From the NCBI GenBank assembly GCA_964385755.1, contig CAYLPZ010000018.1, forward strand, positions 1 through 40,434: a DNA stretch of 40,434 bases. The letters run 5' to 3'. This DNA is from CAG-698 sp964385755 (GTDB lineage: Bacteria; Bacillota_I; Bacilli_A; ML615J-28; CAG-698). A model generated the notes under the pieces. The model was not told the DNA's origin, did no database searches, and saw only the letters and a program-made list of their open reading frames with translations. Positions 23,452 to 31,987 of the stretch are shown here, in pieces. Made by a program: the position numbers and the translations under genes. Each line of letters opens with the position of its first letter. The stretch's first letter is position 1.

Positions 23452-24319
23452 ATTTTACATCATTATTTACTTTTTCCTTAAACATTAGAAATACTTCCCT
23501 TGTTAACATTGCATCTTCAAATGCATCATGTTGTTGAGGCTCTAGTTCAATATTGCTCATTTGTTCATAAGTTTGAAATAGTCCCATTTCATCTTTTAAA
23601 TTATAATAATTTTTCATTACTTGCATTAAATTTATATGATTTTCACGAACATTTATAGGCTTTACCTTATTAATCAAAAATGATTGTTCGATAGCTAAAA
23701 TGTCACTTTTACCCCAAGCATATACCTTTGGAGAATATTTTTTCATACAAGTTTTTAAAACATTATAGAAATGACTATAAGGAAGAGAGTTGTCAAACTC
23801 ACTACGTTTTCTTGACAAAAACTTTAGTGTTCTTCCATTTAAATTGTATGGCTTTGTTGGAGAAATAAGTGAACTATCTTCAAAGATAATTTCACCTCTT
23901 TCATTTTCTATTATAATACCATATTGAATTATTTCTTGCACGTGAGGCATCGTTTGATAGTAAGCAGGCATTGTAAATTCTAAATCAATAAACATTTTAT
24001 TATGAGGCTTATTTAATAACTCTTTTACACCTCTTTTTATTGTATCTGAATCAAAGAATATTGTTCTTTTTGTTACTTTGTTATAATACGAAGGTTGTAC
24101 TATTCTTTGAAAAGAAGTAACCTCGTAGCAAGAATAAGATCCAACTATTCTCTTTTCTTCACTCACTTCTACGAATAAATATGGACGATCAAAAAAGTAA
24201 GGTCCAAATTCTTTAAAATCTCTTCTTTGGAAGTATAAATATATATGTCTTCTGTTTGCTTCAATTATAACAATTCGTTCTTTAGGAATTGTATCAAGTA
24301 CCTTACCATATAATTTCAT
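23450..24319 (-). CDS. DEDDh-type 3'-5' exonuclease with unknown N-terminal domain
   Basis: 289 aa. The C-terminal two thirds look like a DnaQ/RNase T-fold exonuclease: FIDLEF (Asp112, Glu114), a middle WGKSDILAIEQ block, and HDAFEDA (His264, Asp269), the five DEDDh residues in order. It resembles KapD/Eri1-like enzymes and may trim RNA or DNA ends. Residues 1-105 (IYLYFQRRDFKEFGPYFFD, IVGSYSCYEVTSF) are a beta-rich region I do not recognise. It is the last gene read after uvrC and the GerE-like gene, with a gap of only 18 bp to the latter, so it may be expressed with them. Substrate unknown. Confidence 0.82.
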   Translation of the reverse strand: MKLYGKVLDTIPKERIVIIEANRRHIYLYFQRRDFKEFGPYFFDRPYLFVEVSEEKRIVGSYSCYEVTSFQRIVQPSYYNKVTKRTIFFDSDTIKRGVKELLNKPHNKMFIDLEFTMPAYYQTMPHVQEIIQYGIIIENERGEIIFEDSSLISPTKPYNLNGRTLKFLSRKRSEFDNSLPYSHFYNVLKTCMKKYSPKVYAWGKSDILAIEQSFLINKVKPINVRENHINLMQVMKNYYNLKDEMGLFQTYEQMSNIELEPQQHDAFEDAMLTREVFLMFKEKVNNDVK

Positions 24320-24337
24320 ATTTTCTTTTTCTTTCTC

Positions 24338-24565
24338 TTATTTTTTTATTTGTTTTTGCGATAATTCTCCTATTTTGATTAGTTCTTTCATCGCTTCATT
24401 TCTTCCTTTTACTCCTAGTTTCTGAATTACATTTGAGATGTGATTTCTTACTGTTTTTTCACTAATACCTAATCTTTTTGATATTTCTTCGGTATTTTCT
24501 TTGCAAGCTAACATAAGAAATATTTCCCTTTCGCGCGGAGTTAAGAACAACTTTTGCATTATCAC
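24338..24565 (-). CDS. gerE: GerE-like LuxR-type transcription regulator
   Basis: 75 aa, only a LuxR-type HTH: LTPREREIFLMLACKENTEEISKRLGISEKTVRNHISNVIQKLGVKGRNEAMKELIKIGEL. Length and the segment ISEKTVRNHISN.QKLGVKGR match B. subtilis GerE, the late mother-cell regulator of coat genes. Start is GTG 24565 or ATG 24559; neither is decisive. It lies between uvrC and an exonuclease; in B. subtilis gerE is also in the uvrC/sdh neighbourhood (from memory). A sigma-K-like promoter sits upstream (24592-24618). Other single-domain LuxR regulators are the alternative, but the match to GerE is unusually specific. Confidence 0.82.
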   Translation of the reverse strand: MIMQKLFLTPREREIFLMLACKENTEEISKRLGISEKTVRNHISNVIQKLGVKGRNEAMKELIKIGELSQKQIKK

Positions 24566-24591
24566 ATTACCACTTTCCTTTGTATCTAATG

Positions 24592-24618
24592 TATGATATG
24601 CTTTTTCTTACTCAAGGT
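24592..24618 (-). promoter_or_regulatory. Candidate sigma-K promoter of the GerE-like gene
   Basis: Minus strand AACC (mACm with AC at 24617-24618), 16-bp spacer, CATATCATA (CATANNNTA) at 24592-24600. Both parts match the sigma-K consensus. The -35 lies inside the end of uvrC. In B. subtilis gerE is transcribed by sigma-K. The motif is short, so this is a candidate only. Confidence 0.4.
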
Positions 24619-26353
24619 TGTATATTTTTAACACTTGCTCTTTTTGTTCTTTCGTTAAATGTAATTTTTCTAATCGTTCTTTAAAATCAACTTCACCAAG
24701 ACATGATAATATTTGTTCTCTTTTAACTTTTCCAATACCTTTAATAAGGTCAAGTTTACTTCTTATTGAATTCTTTGCATGTGTATTATGATGAAAACTA
24801 ATTGCATATCGATGTACTTCTTCTTGTAGTCCAAACAAGAATTTATAAAGTGATGAGGATTTTTCAATGTCTATTTCTTTATTATCATATAATATTTTAC
24901 TAGTTATATGATTATCATCTTTGATAAGACCACAAACAGGAATACTTAACTCTAAACTTTCAAGTACTTTTATTGCGGCATTTACTTGACCTTTTCCACC
25001 ATCCATGATAATCAAACTAGGCATTTTAGCGTTTTCCTCTTTTAATCTTTTATATCTTCTAGTTAAAACTTCCACAAATGTATTTACATCATCTGCTTTA
25101 TCAATTGTTTTAACTTTATATTTTCGATATTCTTTAGGATTTTTTACACCATTTGAGTATCTTACCATTGCACTAACACTACTAACGCCACTAATATTTG
25201 AATTATCAAACGATTCAATTTCATTAGCATCAGGAATTTGCAATAGTTTTGCTAATTTATCTACTGCCCCTTGCGTCATCTCATATGCTCTTTGCTTCTT
25301 TAATACTAAAGAATCAAGTTCTTTTAAAATATTAACTAAAACTAAGTCAAGTAAATCTTTTTTTCTACCTTGTTTAGGAATAAAACATATGTTTTTTATT
25401 GTATTATCAAAATTGTCACAACTAATTTGTGGAATCACAATTTCCTTTGGAAGTGGGTTATTATTTACTAAATAAAACTGATGAATAAAGCTAACAAATA
25501 CTTCCTCACTTGTTTCATCTGTAACTTCATAAGTAAAACAATTTCTTTCAATCACTTTAGAATCTCTTACATGAAACACTTGAATATGAACATACTCATC
25601 TCTGCTTGCGAAATTAAATATATCACTATTTTCTAATGATGTTTCCATCTTTTGTTTTTCACCAATTACTTCCAAATTTGCAATAATCTCACGATACTCT
25701 AAAGCTTTTTCAAAATCTAAAGCATCACTTGCAAGTAACATTTTTTGTTTTAGATCTTTTATTTCATCTTTGATATTTCCCTGTAAAAGAGTCGTAACTT
25801 TACTGATTATTTTTGTATACTCATCTTTATCAACGGGGCAAATACAAGGTCCCAAACAATTTTTTATGTGATAATACAAACATTCCTTTTTTGGTAATTT
25901 ATTACACTTTCTTAAAGGATAAATTTTATTTAACATATCAACAGTAGCCTTTGCGGCAGAACTATTAGGATATGGTCCAAAAAATCTTCCTTTTTTGTTT
26001 AAATCTCTAGTATAGATAATTCTTGGATTCTCTTCATGTGTGATTAATATATAGGGATATGTTTTATCGTCCATTAGCATAATATTATACTTAGGATGAT
26101 ACTTTTTTATTAAATTAATTTCTAGAATAAATGCTTCTTTTTCAGTTGATGTAATGATATATTCAAAGTCTGTTATATCCATTACAAGACGAGTTGTTTT
26201 CGCATTATGTGCACCAACAAAATAACTTTTTACCCTATTAGCTAAGTTTTTTGCTTTACCAACATATATTATTTTTCCTTCGCTATTTTTCATTTGATAG
26301 CAACCAGGATTATTTGGTAGTTCTTTTAATTTATCCCTAATTAAATTATTCAT
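24608..26353 (-). CDS. uvrC: UvrABC excinuclease subunit C
   Basis: 581 aa, normal length. Makes both incisions in nucleotide excision repair. Order: GIY-YIG domain (NNPGCYQMKNSEGKIIYVGKAKNL, ~13-90), a Cys cluster around CICPVD, UVR motif (ALEYREIIANLE, ~210-235), RNase H-like nuclease domain with ESFDNSNISG and LIIMDGGKGQ, and C-terminal helix-hairpin-helix (IKGIGKVKREQIL). All catalytic blocks present. It starts one base from the rbfA stop, so it sits at the end of the rimP-nusA-infB operon where Bacillus has truB and ribF. Confidence 0.97.
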   Translation of the reverse strand: MNNLIRDKLKELPNNPGCYQMKNSEGKIIYVGKAKNLANRVKSYFVGAHNAKTTRLVMDITDFEYIITSTEKEAFILEINLIKKYHPKYNIMLMDDKTYPYILITHEENPRIIYTRDLNKKGRFFGPYPNSSAAKATVDMLNKIYPLRKCNKLPKKECLYYHIKNCLGPCICPVDKDEYTKIISKVTTLLQGNIKDEIKDLKQKMLLASDALDFEKALEYREIIANLEVIGEKQKMETSLENSDIFNFASRDEYVHIQVFHVRDSKVIERNCFTYEVTDETSEEVFVSFIHQFYLVNNNPLPKEIVIPQISCDNFDNTIKNICFIPKQGRKKDLLDLVLVNILKELDSLVLKKQRAYEMTQGAVDKLAKLLQIPDANEIESFDNSNISGVSSVSAMVRYSNGVKNPKEYRKYKVKTIDKADDVNTFVEVLTRRYKRLKEENAKMPSLIIMDGGKGQVNAAIKVLESLELSIPVCGLIKDDNHITSKILYDNKEIDIEKSSSLYKFLFGLQEEVHRYAISFHHNTHAKNSIRSKLDLIKGIGKVKREQILSCLGEVDFKERLEKLHLTKEQKEQVLKIYNLE

Positions 26354-26695
26354 TTATTCATCCTTATAAATATCTTTTAAAATACTATCAATACGTGCAC
26401 CGTATTCCATTGAAGTATCATACTTAAAATTAAGCTCAGGAATTTTTCTTATTTCTAATTTCTTACCTAAAGAAGAGCGGATATATCCTTTGGCATTTTC
26501 TAGGCTCTTTTCAGTTGCAGAAATTTGATTTTCATTTCCTATTACACTATAAAATACTGTAGCGATTGAAGCATCAGATGTCAGATTTACCTTAGTAATA
26601 GTGACAAATCTTAGTCGTTCATCTTTACTACTTAGTAAGATACTTCCTATTTCTCTTTCTATTATTCTTTCTAGTCTTTGTGTTTTATATGCCAT
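26354..26695 (-). CDS. rbfA: Ribosome-binding factor A
   Basis: 113 aa. MAYKTQRLERIIEREIGSIL, LRFVTITKVNLTSDASIATVFYSV and IPELNFKYDTSMEYGARIDSIL are the standard RbfA blocks in a KH-fold protein that matures the 5' end of 16S rRNA, important in the cold. It overlaps the infB stop by one base and is followed at once by uvrC. Length normal. Confidence 0.96.
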   Translation of the reverse strand: MAYKTQRLERIIEREIGSILLSSKDERLRFVTITKVNLTSDASIATVFYSVIGNENQISATEKSLENAKGYIRSSLGKKLEIRKIPELNFKYDTSMEYGARIDSILKDIYKDE

Positions 26696-29046
26696 TATGC
26701 TTCTACCTTTTCCATGATAAATGCTTCAATGATATCTCCTTCTTTAACATCATTAAAGTTTTGAATAGTAATACCACATTCAAATCCTTGACGAACTTCA
26801 GAAACATCATCTTGACCTCTTCTTAATGTTCCTACTTTTCCAGTGTATACAACTATACCATTACGTATTAAACGCAACTCACTATTTCTTGTAATATATC
26901 CATTTGAAACATAACTACCACAAATTGTACCAACTTTAGATACTTTGAATAGCTTTCTAACTTCAACTTCACCTATTACTTTTTCTTCAAATACTGGATC
27001 TAAAAGTCCCTTCATTGCTGCTTCAATATCTTCTAGTAATTTATAAATAACATTATACAAGCGAATTTCAACACCACGTTCAGTTGCTTGTTTTGTAATA
27101 ATCGCATTAGGACGTACATTAAAGCCAATGATAATAGACTTACTTGCTACAGCTAATGTAATATCATTGTCAGTTATTGCACCTACACTACTACTAATAA
27201 TATTAATCTTAACTCCTTCAACGTTAAGTTTTGATAAAGATCCTTGTAATGCTTCTACAGATCCTTGTAAATCACCTTTAATAATTAAGTTAATCTCTTT
27301 ATCTGTAGAATTTAAATTTTCAAATAAACTTGCTAAAGAAACATTCTTGACTTGATTACGTTTAGCATTTTGACGATTTAGTCTTTCTTCACTAATCAAT
27401 TTTGCAGTTTTTTCATCTTCAAAAATCATAAAATGATCCCCTGCTTGTGGTACATCAACTAAACCAGTAATTTCAACTGCCTTTGATGGCCCAGCACTTT
27501 TAATGTTTGTTGATATTTCATCTTGCATAGCACGAATTTTACCATAAGTAGTACCTACTACAATTGGATCACCAACTTTAATTGTTCCATTAGTCACTAA
27601 AAGAGTAGCAACAGGTCCACGACCTTTTGTTAATTGTGCCTCTAAAACAGTTCCATAACCAAGTCTATTAGGATTTGCACGATAATTTTCTACTTCTGCA
27701 ACGAAAATGATTGTTTCAAGTAAATCATCTACACCAATATTTTTTAATGCGGAAATGTTAACAAACTCTGTATTTCCACCCCATTCTGAAGGAATAATAT
27801 TTAAAGCTGCTAACTCATTTTTTACTCTATCCGGATTTGCATCAACTTTATCAGTCTTGTTAACTGCAACAATAATTGGAACTTTTGCAGCTTGAGCATG
27901 AGCAATAGCTTCCTTAGTTTGTGGCATAACACCATCATCTGCAGCAACAACTAAAACTACGATATCAGTATTATTGGCTCCACGAGCACGCATCTCAGTA
28001 AATGCAGCATGTCCTGGAGTATCAATAAATGTAATTTTCTTACCCTTAACATCTACTTGGTAAGCACCAATACGTTGAGTAATACCACCAGCTTCACTAC
28101 TAGTAATTTTCGAACTACGTATAGTATCAAGTAAGGTAGTTTTTCCATGGTCAACATGTCCCATAATTGTAACAATTGGTGGACGAGAAACTAAATTTTC
28201 TTCATCATCATCAATTTGCATTTCCTCAAATTTTGTTATATCTACATTAACTTTATCTTTTAGTTCAAGTTTATAGTCAGCAGCAACAATCTCTGCTAAA
28301 TCACGATCAATAACTTGTGAAGCAGAAAGCATCAAACCTAATTGCATTATTTTTCCAATTACTTCAATAACAGAAACTCCTAATGCTTCAGAAAAACTAC
28401 CAACTGTCATATTCTCTTCATAATAAACTACTGTAGACTTAGTATTATTTTTTAGATTACTTTGACGTTTTTCATTATTATTCTTTTTGTTTTTATTCTT
28501 AACATTTTTAAGTCTTGTGTAAGTTTTTTCACCTTTTTCATAAGAATCATATTTATCATCATAGAATCTTGTTAATTCAATATTTTTGTTTTCCTCAGGC
28601 TTTTTACTATCCTTCTTTTCTTCTTTAACTTCTTTCTTTACTTCAGGTTTTTTGACTTCTTCTTTTTTAACTTCAGGATGTTTTTTGGCTTTTTGCTCTG
28701 TAGAAACTTCTTTTTTAACTTCTTCTTTCTTTACTTCAGGTTTTTTAGCCTCTTCTTTTTTAACTTCAGGTTTCTTACTTTCTTCTTTCTTTGCTTCTTC
28801 TTTCTTTATTTCAGGTTTTTTAGCCTCTTCTTTTTTAACTTCAGGTTTTGTAGAAACTTTTTTCACCTTTTTAGCTTTTAGTTCTATTCCAAATCTTTTA
28901 CTTAATTTTTTTACATCGTTTTGATCAACATCAGTTTCTAGATTGACCTCTTCATATCCTATATTATCTAGTAATTCGTATAAAGTCTCTTCTTTGATTT
29001 CATAATTTTGCTCTTTAGCTATTTCTAAAATATCAATTACTTTCAT
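26695..29046 (-). CDS. infB: Translation initiation factor IF-2
   Basis: 783 aa. Delivers fMet-tRNA to the 30S subunit; GTPase. The G domain begins with GHVDHGKTTLL (G1 at ~296-303), then DTPGHAAFTEMRARGA and NKTDKVD. Domains II-IV follow to EAFIMEKVEA. The N-terminal ~295 residues include a low-complexity run, residues ~60-160, of KPEVKKEEAKK-type repeats rich in Lys and Glu. This segment is variable in IF-2 and here is longer and more repetitive than the core requires. Shares its transcript with ylxQ upstream (3-bp gap) and rbfA downstream. Confidence 0.97.
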   Translation of the reverse strand: MKVIDILEIAKEQNYEIKEETLYELLDNIGYEEVNLETDVDQNDVKKLSKRFGIELKAKKVKKVSTKPEVKKEEAKKPEIKKEEAKKEESKKPEVKKEEAKKPEVKKEEVKKEVSTEQKAKKHPEVKKEEVKKPEVKKEVKEEKKDSKKPEENKNIELTRFYDDKYDSYEKGEKTYTRLKNVKNKNKKNNNEKRQSNLKNNTKSTVVYYEENMTVGSFSEALGVSVIEVIGKIMQLGLMLSASQVIDRDLAEIVAADYKLELKDKVNVDITKFEEMQIDDDEENLVSRPPIVTIMGHVDHGKTTLLDTIRSSKITSSEAGGITQRIGAYQVDVKGKKITFIDTPGHAAFTEMRARGANNTDIVVLVVAADDGVMPQTKEAIAHAQAAKVPIIVAVNKTDKVDANPDRVKNELAALNIIPSEWGGNTEFVNISALKNIGVDDLLETIIFVAEVENYRANPNRLGYGTVLEAQLTKGRGPVATLLVTNGTIKVGDPIVVGTTYGKIRAMQDEISTNIKSAGPSKAVEITGLVDVPQAGDHFMIFEDEKTAKLISEERLNRQNAKRNQVKNVSLASLFENLNSTDKEINLIIKGDLQGSVEALQGSLSKLNVEGVKINIISSSVGAITDNDITLAVASKSIIIGFNVRPNAIITKQATERGVEIRLYNVIYKLLEDIEAAMKGLLDPVFEEKVIGEVEVRKLFKVSKVGTICGSYVSNGYITRNSELRLIRNGIVVYTGKVGTLRRGQDDVSEVRQGFECGITIQNFNDVKEGDIIEAFIMEKVEA
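28590..28870 (-). repeat. K/E-rich repeats in the IF-2 N-terminus
   Basis: The DNA repeats units such as TTTTTTAACTTCAGG and TTCTTCTTT in irregular order, encoding PEVKKEEAKK-like blocks at least seven times. The unit is imperfect and probably expands and contracts by slippage. Confidence 0.75.
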
Positions 29047-29049
29047 TCT

Positions 29050-29382
29050 TTACACCTTCCTTATCAATTTCTTAAAGTTGTAACTAAAATTTTCATCTAT
29101 AATTCCATAAACCATTCTGTTTTCTTTTCCGGTAGCTCTCGTAAGTTCTATGGAAGAAAACAAATCGCAATACTCTATATGATAATATTCACATTTATTC
29201 ATTACTTTTTTTTTCGTATTATTTGAAGCATCATTTGCAAGAAAAATAAAAGATACTTTATTAATTTTACCCTCAACTATTTCAAGACCTGTTAATACTT
29301 TTCTTGCTCTTATAGCTAACCCAAGAAAGCTTAGGATTTTTTGATTTTCATTTATATTTTCTAAATTACTCAAGTTATTCAC
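29050..29382 (-). CDS. rplGA: L7Ae-family K-turn RNA-binding protein YlxQ
   Basis: 110 aa. KILSFLGLAIRARKVLTGLEIVEG and VSFIFLANDASNNTKKKV are the L7Ae/L30e fold signature. YlxQ (RplGA) binds kink-turn RNA in Bacillus and has an unclear function. Located between ylxR and infB exactly as in Bacillus. It overlaps ylxR by 8 bp. The C-terminal region TGKENRMVYGIIDENF fits the family. Confidence 0.9.
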   Translation of the reverse strand: MNNLSNLENINENQKILSFLGLAIRARKVLTGLEIVEGKINKVSFIFLANDASNNTKKKVMNKCEYYHIEYCDLFSSIELTRATGKENRMVYGIIDENFSYNFKKLIRKV

Positions 29383-29641
29383 CTAATAAATTCTTTAGCT
29401 CTTCATAAATCTCATCAGGTACTTTTGTTTCTAATTCTCGATCAAGTGCTTTTTTCTTTTGTGCAGTGTTAATTGCACTAAGTGATTTACTCAAGTATGC
29501 ACCTCTACCATTTGCTTTTCCTTTTTGATCGATAATTATATTACCCTCTGGTGTTCTAACAATACGAAACATTTCCATTTTTGGAAATTGTTTTCCTGTA
29601 GCCAAACACTTTCTCATTGGGATTTTCTTCACTTTGTTCAT
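29375..29641 (-). CDS. ylxR: YlxR (RNase P modulator RnpM)
   Basis: 88 aa. RKCLATGKQFPKMEMFRIVRTPEGNIIIDQKGKANGRGAYLSKSLSAI is the DUF448/YlxR signature, with GRGAYL. Reported to modulate RNase P in Bacillus. It sits between nusA and ylxQ in the conserved operon; 9-bp gap to nusA. Confidence 0.92.
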   Translation of the reverse strand: MNKVKKIPMRKCLATGKQFPKMEMFRIVRTPEGNIIIDQKGKANGRGAYLSKSLSAINTAQKKKALDRELETKVPDEIYEELKNLLGE

Positions 29642-29650
29642 TTTAAACTC

Positions 29651-30736
29651 CTATTTTAAATAAACATTATAACGGAAATCTATACCTTCTTTTAATGCTT
29701 CAGATAATCTCTTTATATCAATTTTCCATTCAGTTGTATAACATGCTAAACGAACATTTTGTCCACTTTTTCCAATTGCGAGAGAATATTGTTCATCATT
29801 TACAATAACTAATGCTTGTTTTGTTTTCTCATCTGTAATTACAACACTTAATGAACGTGCTGGAAGTAATGCTTCCGCAATTAAATCAACCGGATTGTCT
29901 TTCCATGTAAAGATATCAATCTTTTCTTGATTTAACTCTTCGTTAATAGCTTTAATTCTTAAACCACCTTGACCAACGCAAGCTCCTTTTGGATCTAAGT
30001 TTGGTTTTGTTGCAAGAACACCAATTTTTGTTCTACTTCCTGCTTCACGAGCAATGCTCATAATTTCAATAGATCCATCTTGAATTTCTGGAATATTTAA
30101 TTCAAACAATTTAGTAACTATTTCTTTGCATGTTCTTGAAATAAAAACTTTTGGTTCTTTTGTTGTTTTTTCAACTTTCATTACGTATACTTTTTTTCTA
30201 TCTCCAGGATTTAATACTTCTCCAGGAATTGTTTCACTAATTGGCATTGAAGCATATAATCCTTTACCAATTGAGAATGTTGCGAAACGAGAATTTACAT
30301 CTATTACAGTAGCAGTAATAATTTCATGAACTTTACTTTCAAAGAAAGAAAAAGCTTCTTCTCTTTCTAAACCTTTTAATTCATTAGTTAAAGTTTGTTT
30401 AAACTTAGAAACTGACTTACGGCCAAGTTTTGTAAAATCAATTTCTTCACGAATATGTCCATCAGTAATTTTTAAACGAGGATATCTTTCTTTTGCTTCT
30501 TCCTTTGTTATTTCCCCAAGTCTTTCATCAGTTTTTTCATCTACTACATAATGATAATCAAAAACTCTTATTCTTTTTTTCTCATTATCTATTTCTAGTT
30601 TAATATCTCCATTATGTTCAGTATCACGGCATGCAACAGCCATAGCAACTTCTACTTTTGCTAGAACATCCTCAATATTTAAACTTTTTTCATTTGCTAA
30701 TAATTCTAAATTTTCAAAAAAACTTTTGCTGATCAT
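29651..30736 (-). CDS. nusA: Transcription termination/antitermination protein NusA
   Basis: 361 aa: N-terminal RNA polymerase-binding domain (to ~125), S1 (EIITATVIDVNSRFATFSI, ~130-205), and two KH domains with EAGSRTKIGV, DPKGACVGQGGLRIKAI and SLAIGKSGQNVRLACYTT. The acidic repeats of the proteobacterial protein are absent, as usual in Bacillota. NusA controls pausing and intrinsic termination, relevant in a genome with this many terminators. Second gene of the operon; RBS AGGAGGAT. Confidence 0.97.
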   Translation of the reverse strand: MISKSFFENLELLANEKSLNIEDVLAKVEVAMAVACRDTEHNGDIKLEIDNEKKRIRVFDYHYVVDEKTDERLGEITKEEAKERYPRLKITDGHIREEIDFTKLGRKSVSKFKQTLTNELKGLEREEAFSFFESKVHEIITATVIDVNSRFATFSIGKGLYASMPISETIPGEVLNPGDRKKVYVMKVEKTTKEPKVFISRTCKEIVTKLFELNIPEIQDGSIEIMSIAREAGSRTKIGVLATKPNLDPKGACVGQGGLRIKAINEELNQEKIDIFTWKDNPVDLIAEALLPARSLSVVITDEKTKQALVIVNDEQYSLAIGKSGQNVRLACYTTEWKIDIKRLSEALKEGIDFRYNVYLK

Positions 30737-30748
30737 TTTTTTATCCTC

Positions 30749-31216
30749 CTAAAACTTTACTGCTAATCTAATTTTACAAATTTTATTTTTTTGAACTTCT
30801 AATTGTTTTTTTCTTGTTTTATCCATATAAGATATAATTAATGTATCGCCATCAAAACTAATTAAATCGCCATAAACCTCTTTGATGCTATCGACTTTTT
30901 CATATAATTTAACATAAATGTATTCACCAATTGCATCTTTTATATCTTCATCAGTTTCCAATTCTTTTTCTAATCCTTCACTAGTTACTTCTAGATAATA
31001 TTCTTCATCAATGAAATCTTCTTCATCTAATCGATTACTAATTAATTCAAACAATTTTGTACATTCATCAATGTCAAATCTAGGATTATTTTTAATTGTT
31101 ACTCTCAGCATCTTCATGTTATCTTCTTTTTCAAAAGTTACTTTCACAACCTTGTATTCAAGTTTGTTAGCATACTCTTCAGCAATTAACTTTACTTTTT
31201 CAACGATACTATTCAT
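30749..31216 (-). CDS. rimP: Ribosome maturation factor RimP
   Basis: 155 aa from ATG at 31216 (MNSIVEKVKLIAEEYA), with GAGGTG upstream; an earlier in-frame start lies on the binding site. Blocks LRVTIKNNPRFDIDECTKLFELIS, EEYYLEVTSEGLEKEL and IYVKLYEKVDSIKEVYGDLI are typical. RimP helps 30S assembly (S12 incorporation). First gene of the nusA operon, preceded by a promoter and a strong leader hairpin. Confidence 0.95.
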   Translation of the reverse strand: MNSIVEKVKLIAEEYANKLEYKVVKVTFEKEDNMKMLRVTIKNNPRFDIDECTKLFELISNRLDEEDFIDEEYYLEVTSEGLEKELETDEDIKDAIGEYIYVKLYEKVDSIKEVYGDLISFDGDTLIISYMDKTRKKQLEVQKNKICKIRLAVKF

Positions 31217-31253
31217 TTTACACCTCATAATTTCTTGTAATTAACTAAGCATA

Positions 31254-31279
31254 AAGGAGTGAGATTCCTCTCACTCCTT
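31254..31279 (-). promoter_or_regulatory. Perfect 11-bp hairpin in the rimP-nusA leader
   Basis: AAGGAGTGAGA and TCTCACTCCTT flank a 4-base loop. It lies between the promoter and the rimP start and is not followed by a T-run, so it is not a simple terminator. The stem contains a Shine-Dalgarno-like AAGGAG. Could stabilise the mRNA 5' end or act as a regulatory structure; the nusA operon is autoregulated in some bacteria. Confidence 0.6.
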
Positions 31280-31309
31280 GATTAATCTTATTCAATCAAT
31301 TGTATTTTT

Positions 31310-31338
31310 ATTATACAATATTTTAAAGCAAATGTAAA
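31310..31338 (-). promoter_or_regulatory. Promoter of the rimP-nusA-infB operon
   Basis: Minus strand TTTACA (31333-31338), 17-bp spacer, TATAAT (31310-31315). Confidence 0.78.
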
Positions 31339-31397
31339 GATATTTTTTCCTATTATACTCTATATATATATTATTTATTAGAAAATGTGTTTCATAC

Positions 31398-31979
31398 CTA
31401 TTTTGTAATAATATTTTTACTCAAATTTATAGACTTCATATAAATATTATACATATTATGATCATCTTTTACTAATTCATATATATCATCTATTTTTATC
31501 CACTTTACAAGACTATTTTCATCTTCTTTAATTTTAATTGCTTTAGTCATATCTCCTTCATATAAAAATGTAACATTATAGTGCAAATGACTAGATACAT
31601 ATTTACCATTCTTAAAATGTGGATCAACTGCCAATATTTCAATCGATGAAAAATCATCTTTTAGTAACTTCAGATCATCTATTCCTGTTTCTTCTTTTGC
31701 TTCCCTTCTTGCAACATCTTGTAAGTTGCAATTTCCATCAGCATGACCTCCAAGCCATGCCCAAGATTTATAAATATTGTGAAAGCACATTAACATATAT
31801 TTTCTTTCTTTATCAACAATGATACTTGATGATGTAATATGTCCAAAGTTATTAGTTCTTAAAAAAGCTTTTTCTTGATAGTTTTCTAAAAGCCAAATAA
31901 ACTCTTCCTTATCTTTTTCTTCTTCCACACAGGATGGAATATATTTTTTTATCATTTCTAATGTATCTAAATAATTCAT
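31398..31979 (-). CDS. NUDIX hydrolase
   Basis: 193 aa. The Nudix box reads GGHADGNCNLQDVARREAKEETGI; the REAKEETG core with its metal-binding glutamates is intact, while the upstream Glu of the classic box is replaced, as in the 'GGHADGD' subgroup. Such enzymes cut nucleoside diphosphates linked to another group; the substrate cannot be predicted. It closes a three-gene run with a TrmH-type methylase and an acidic membrane protein, with an 8-bp gap to the methylase. Confidence 0.88.
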   Translation of the reverse strand: MNYLDTLEMIKKYIPSCVEEEKDKEEFIWLLENYQEKAFLRTNNFGHITSSSIIVDKERKYMLMCFHNIYKSWAWLGGHADGNCNLQDVARREAKEETGIDDLKLLKDDFSSIEILAVDPHFKNGKYVSSHLHYNVTFLYEGDMTKAIKIKEDENSLVKWIKIDDIYELVKDDHNMYNIYMKSINLSKNIITK

Positions 31980-31987
31980 TTTATTCT

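Noticed and set aside
25005..25475. 156-codon plus-strand frame
   Set aside because: Antisense to uvrC, hydrophobic composition typical of reversed coding sequence.
28586..28924. 112-codon Phe/Ser-rich frame on the plus strand
   Set aside because: Antisense of the Lys/Glu repeats in infB.
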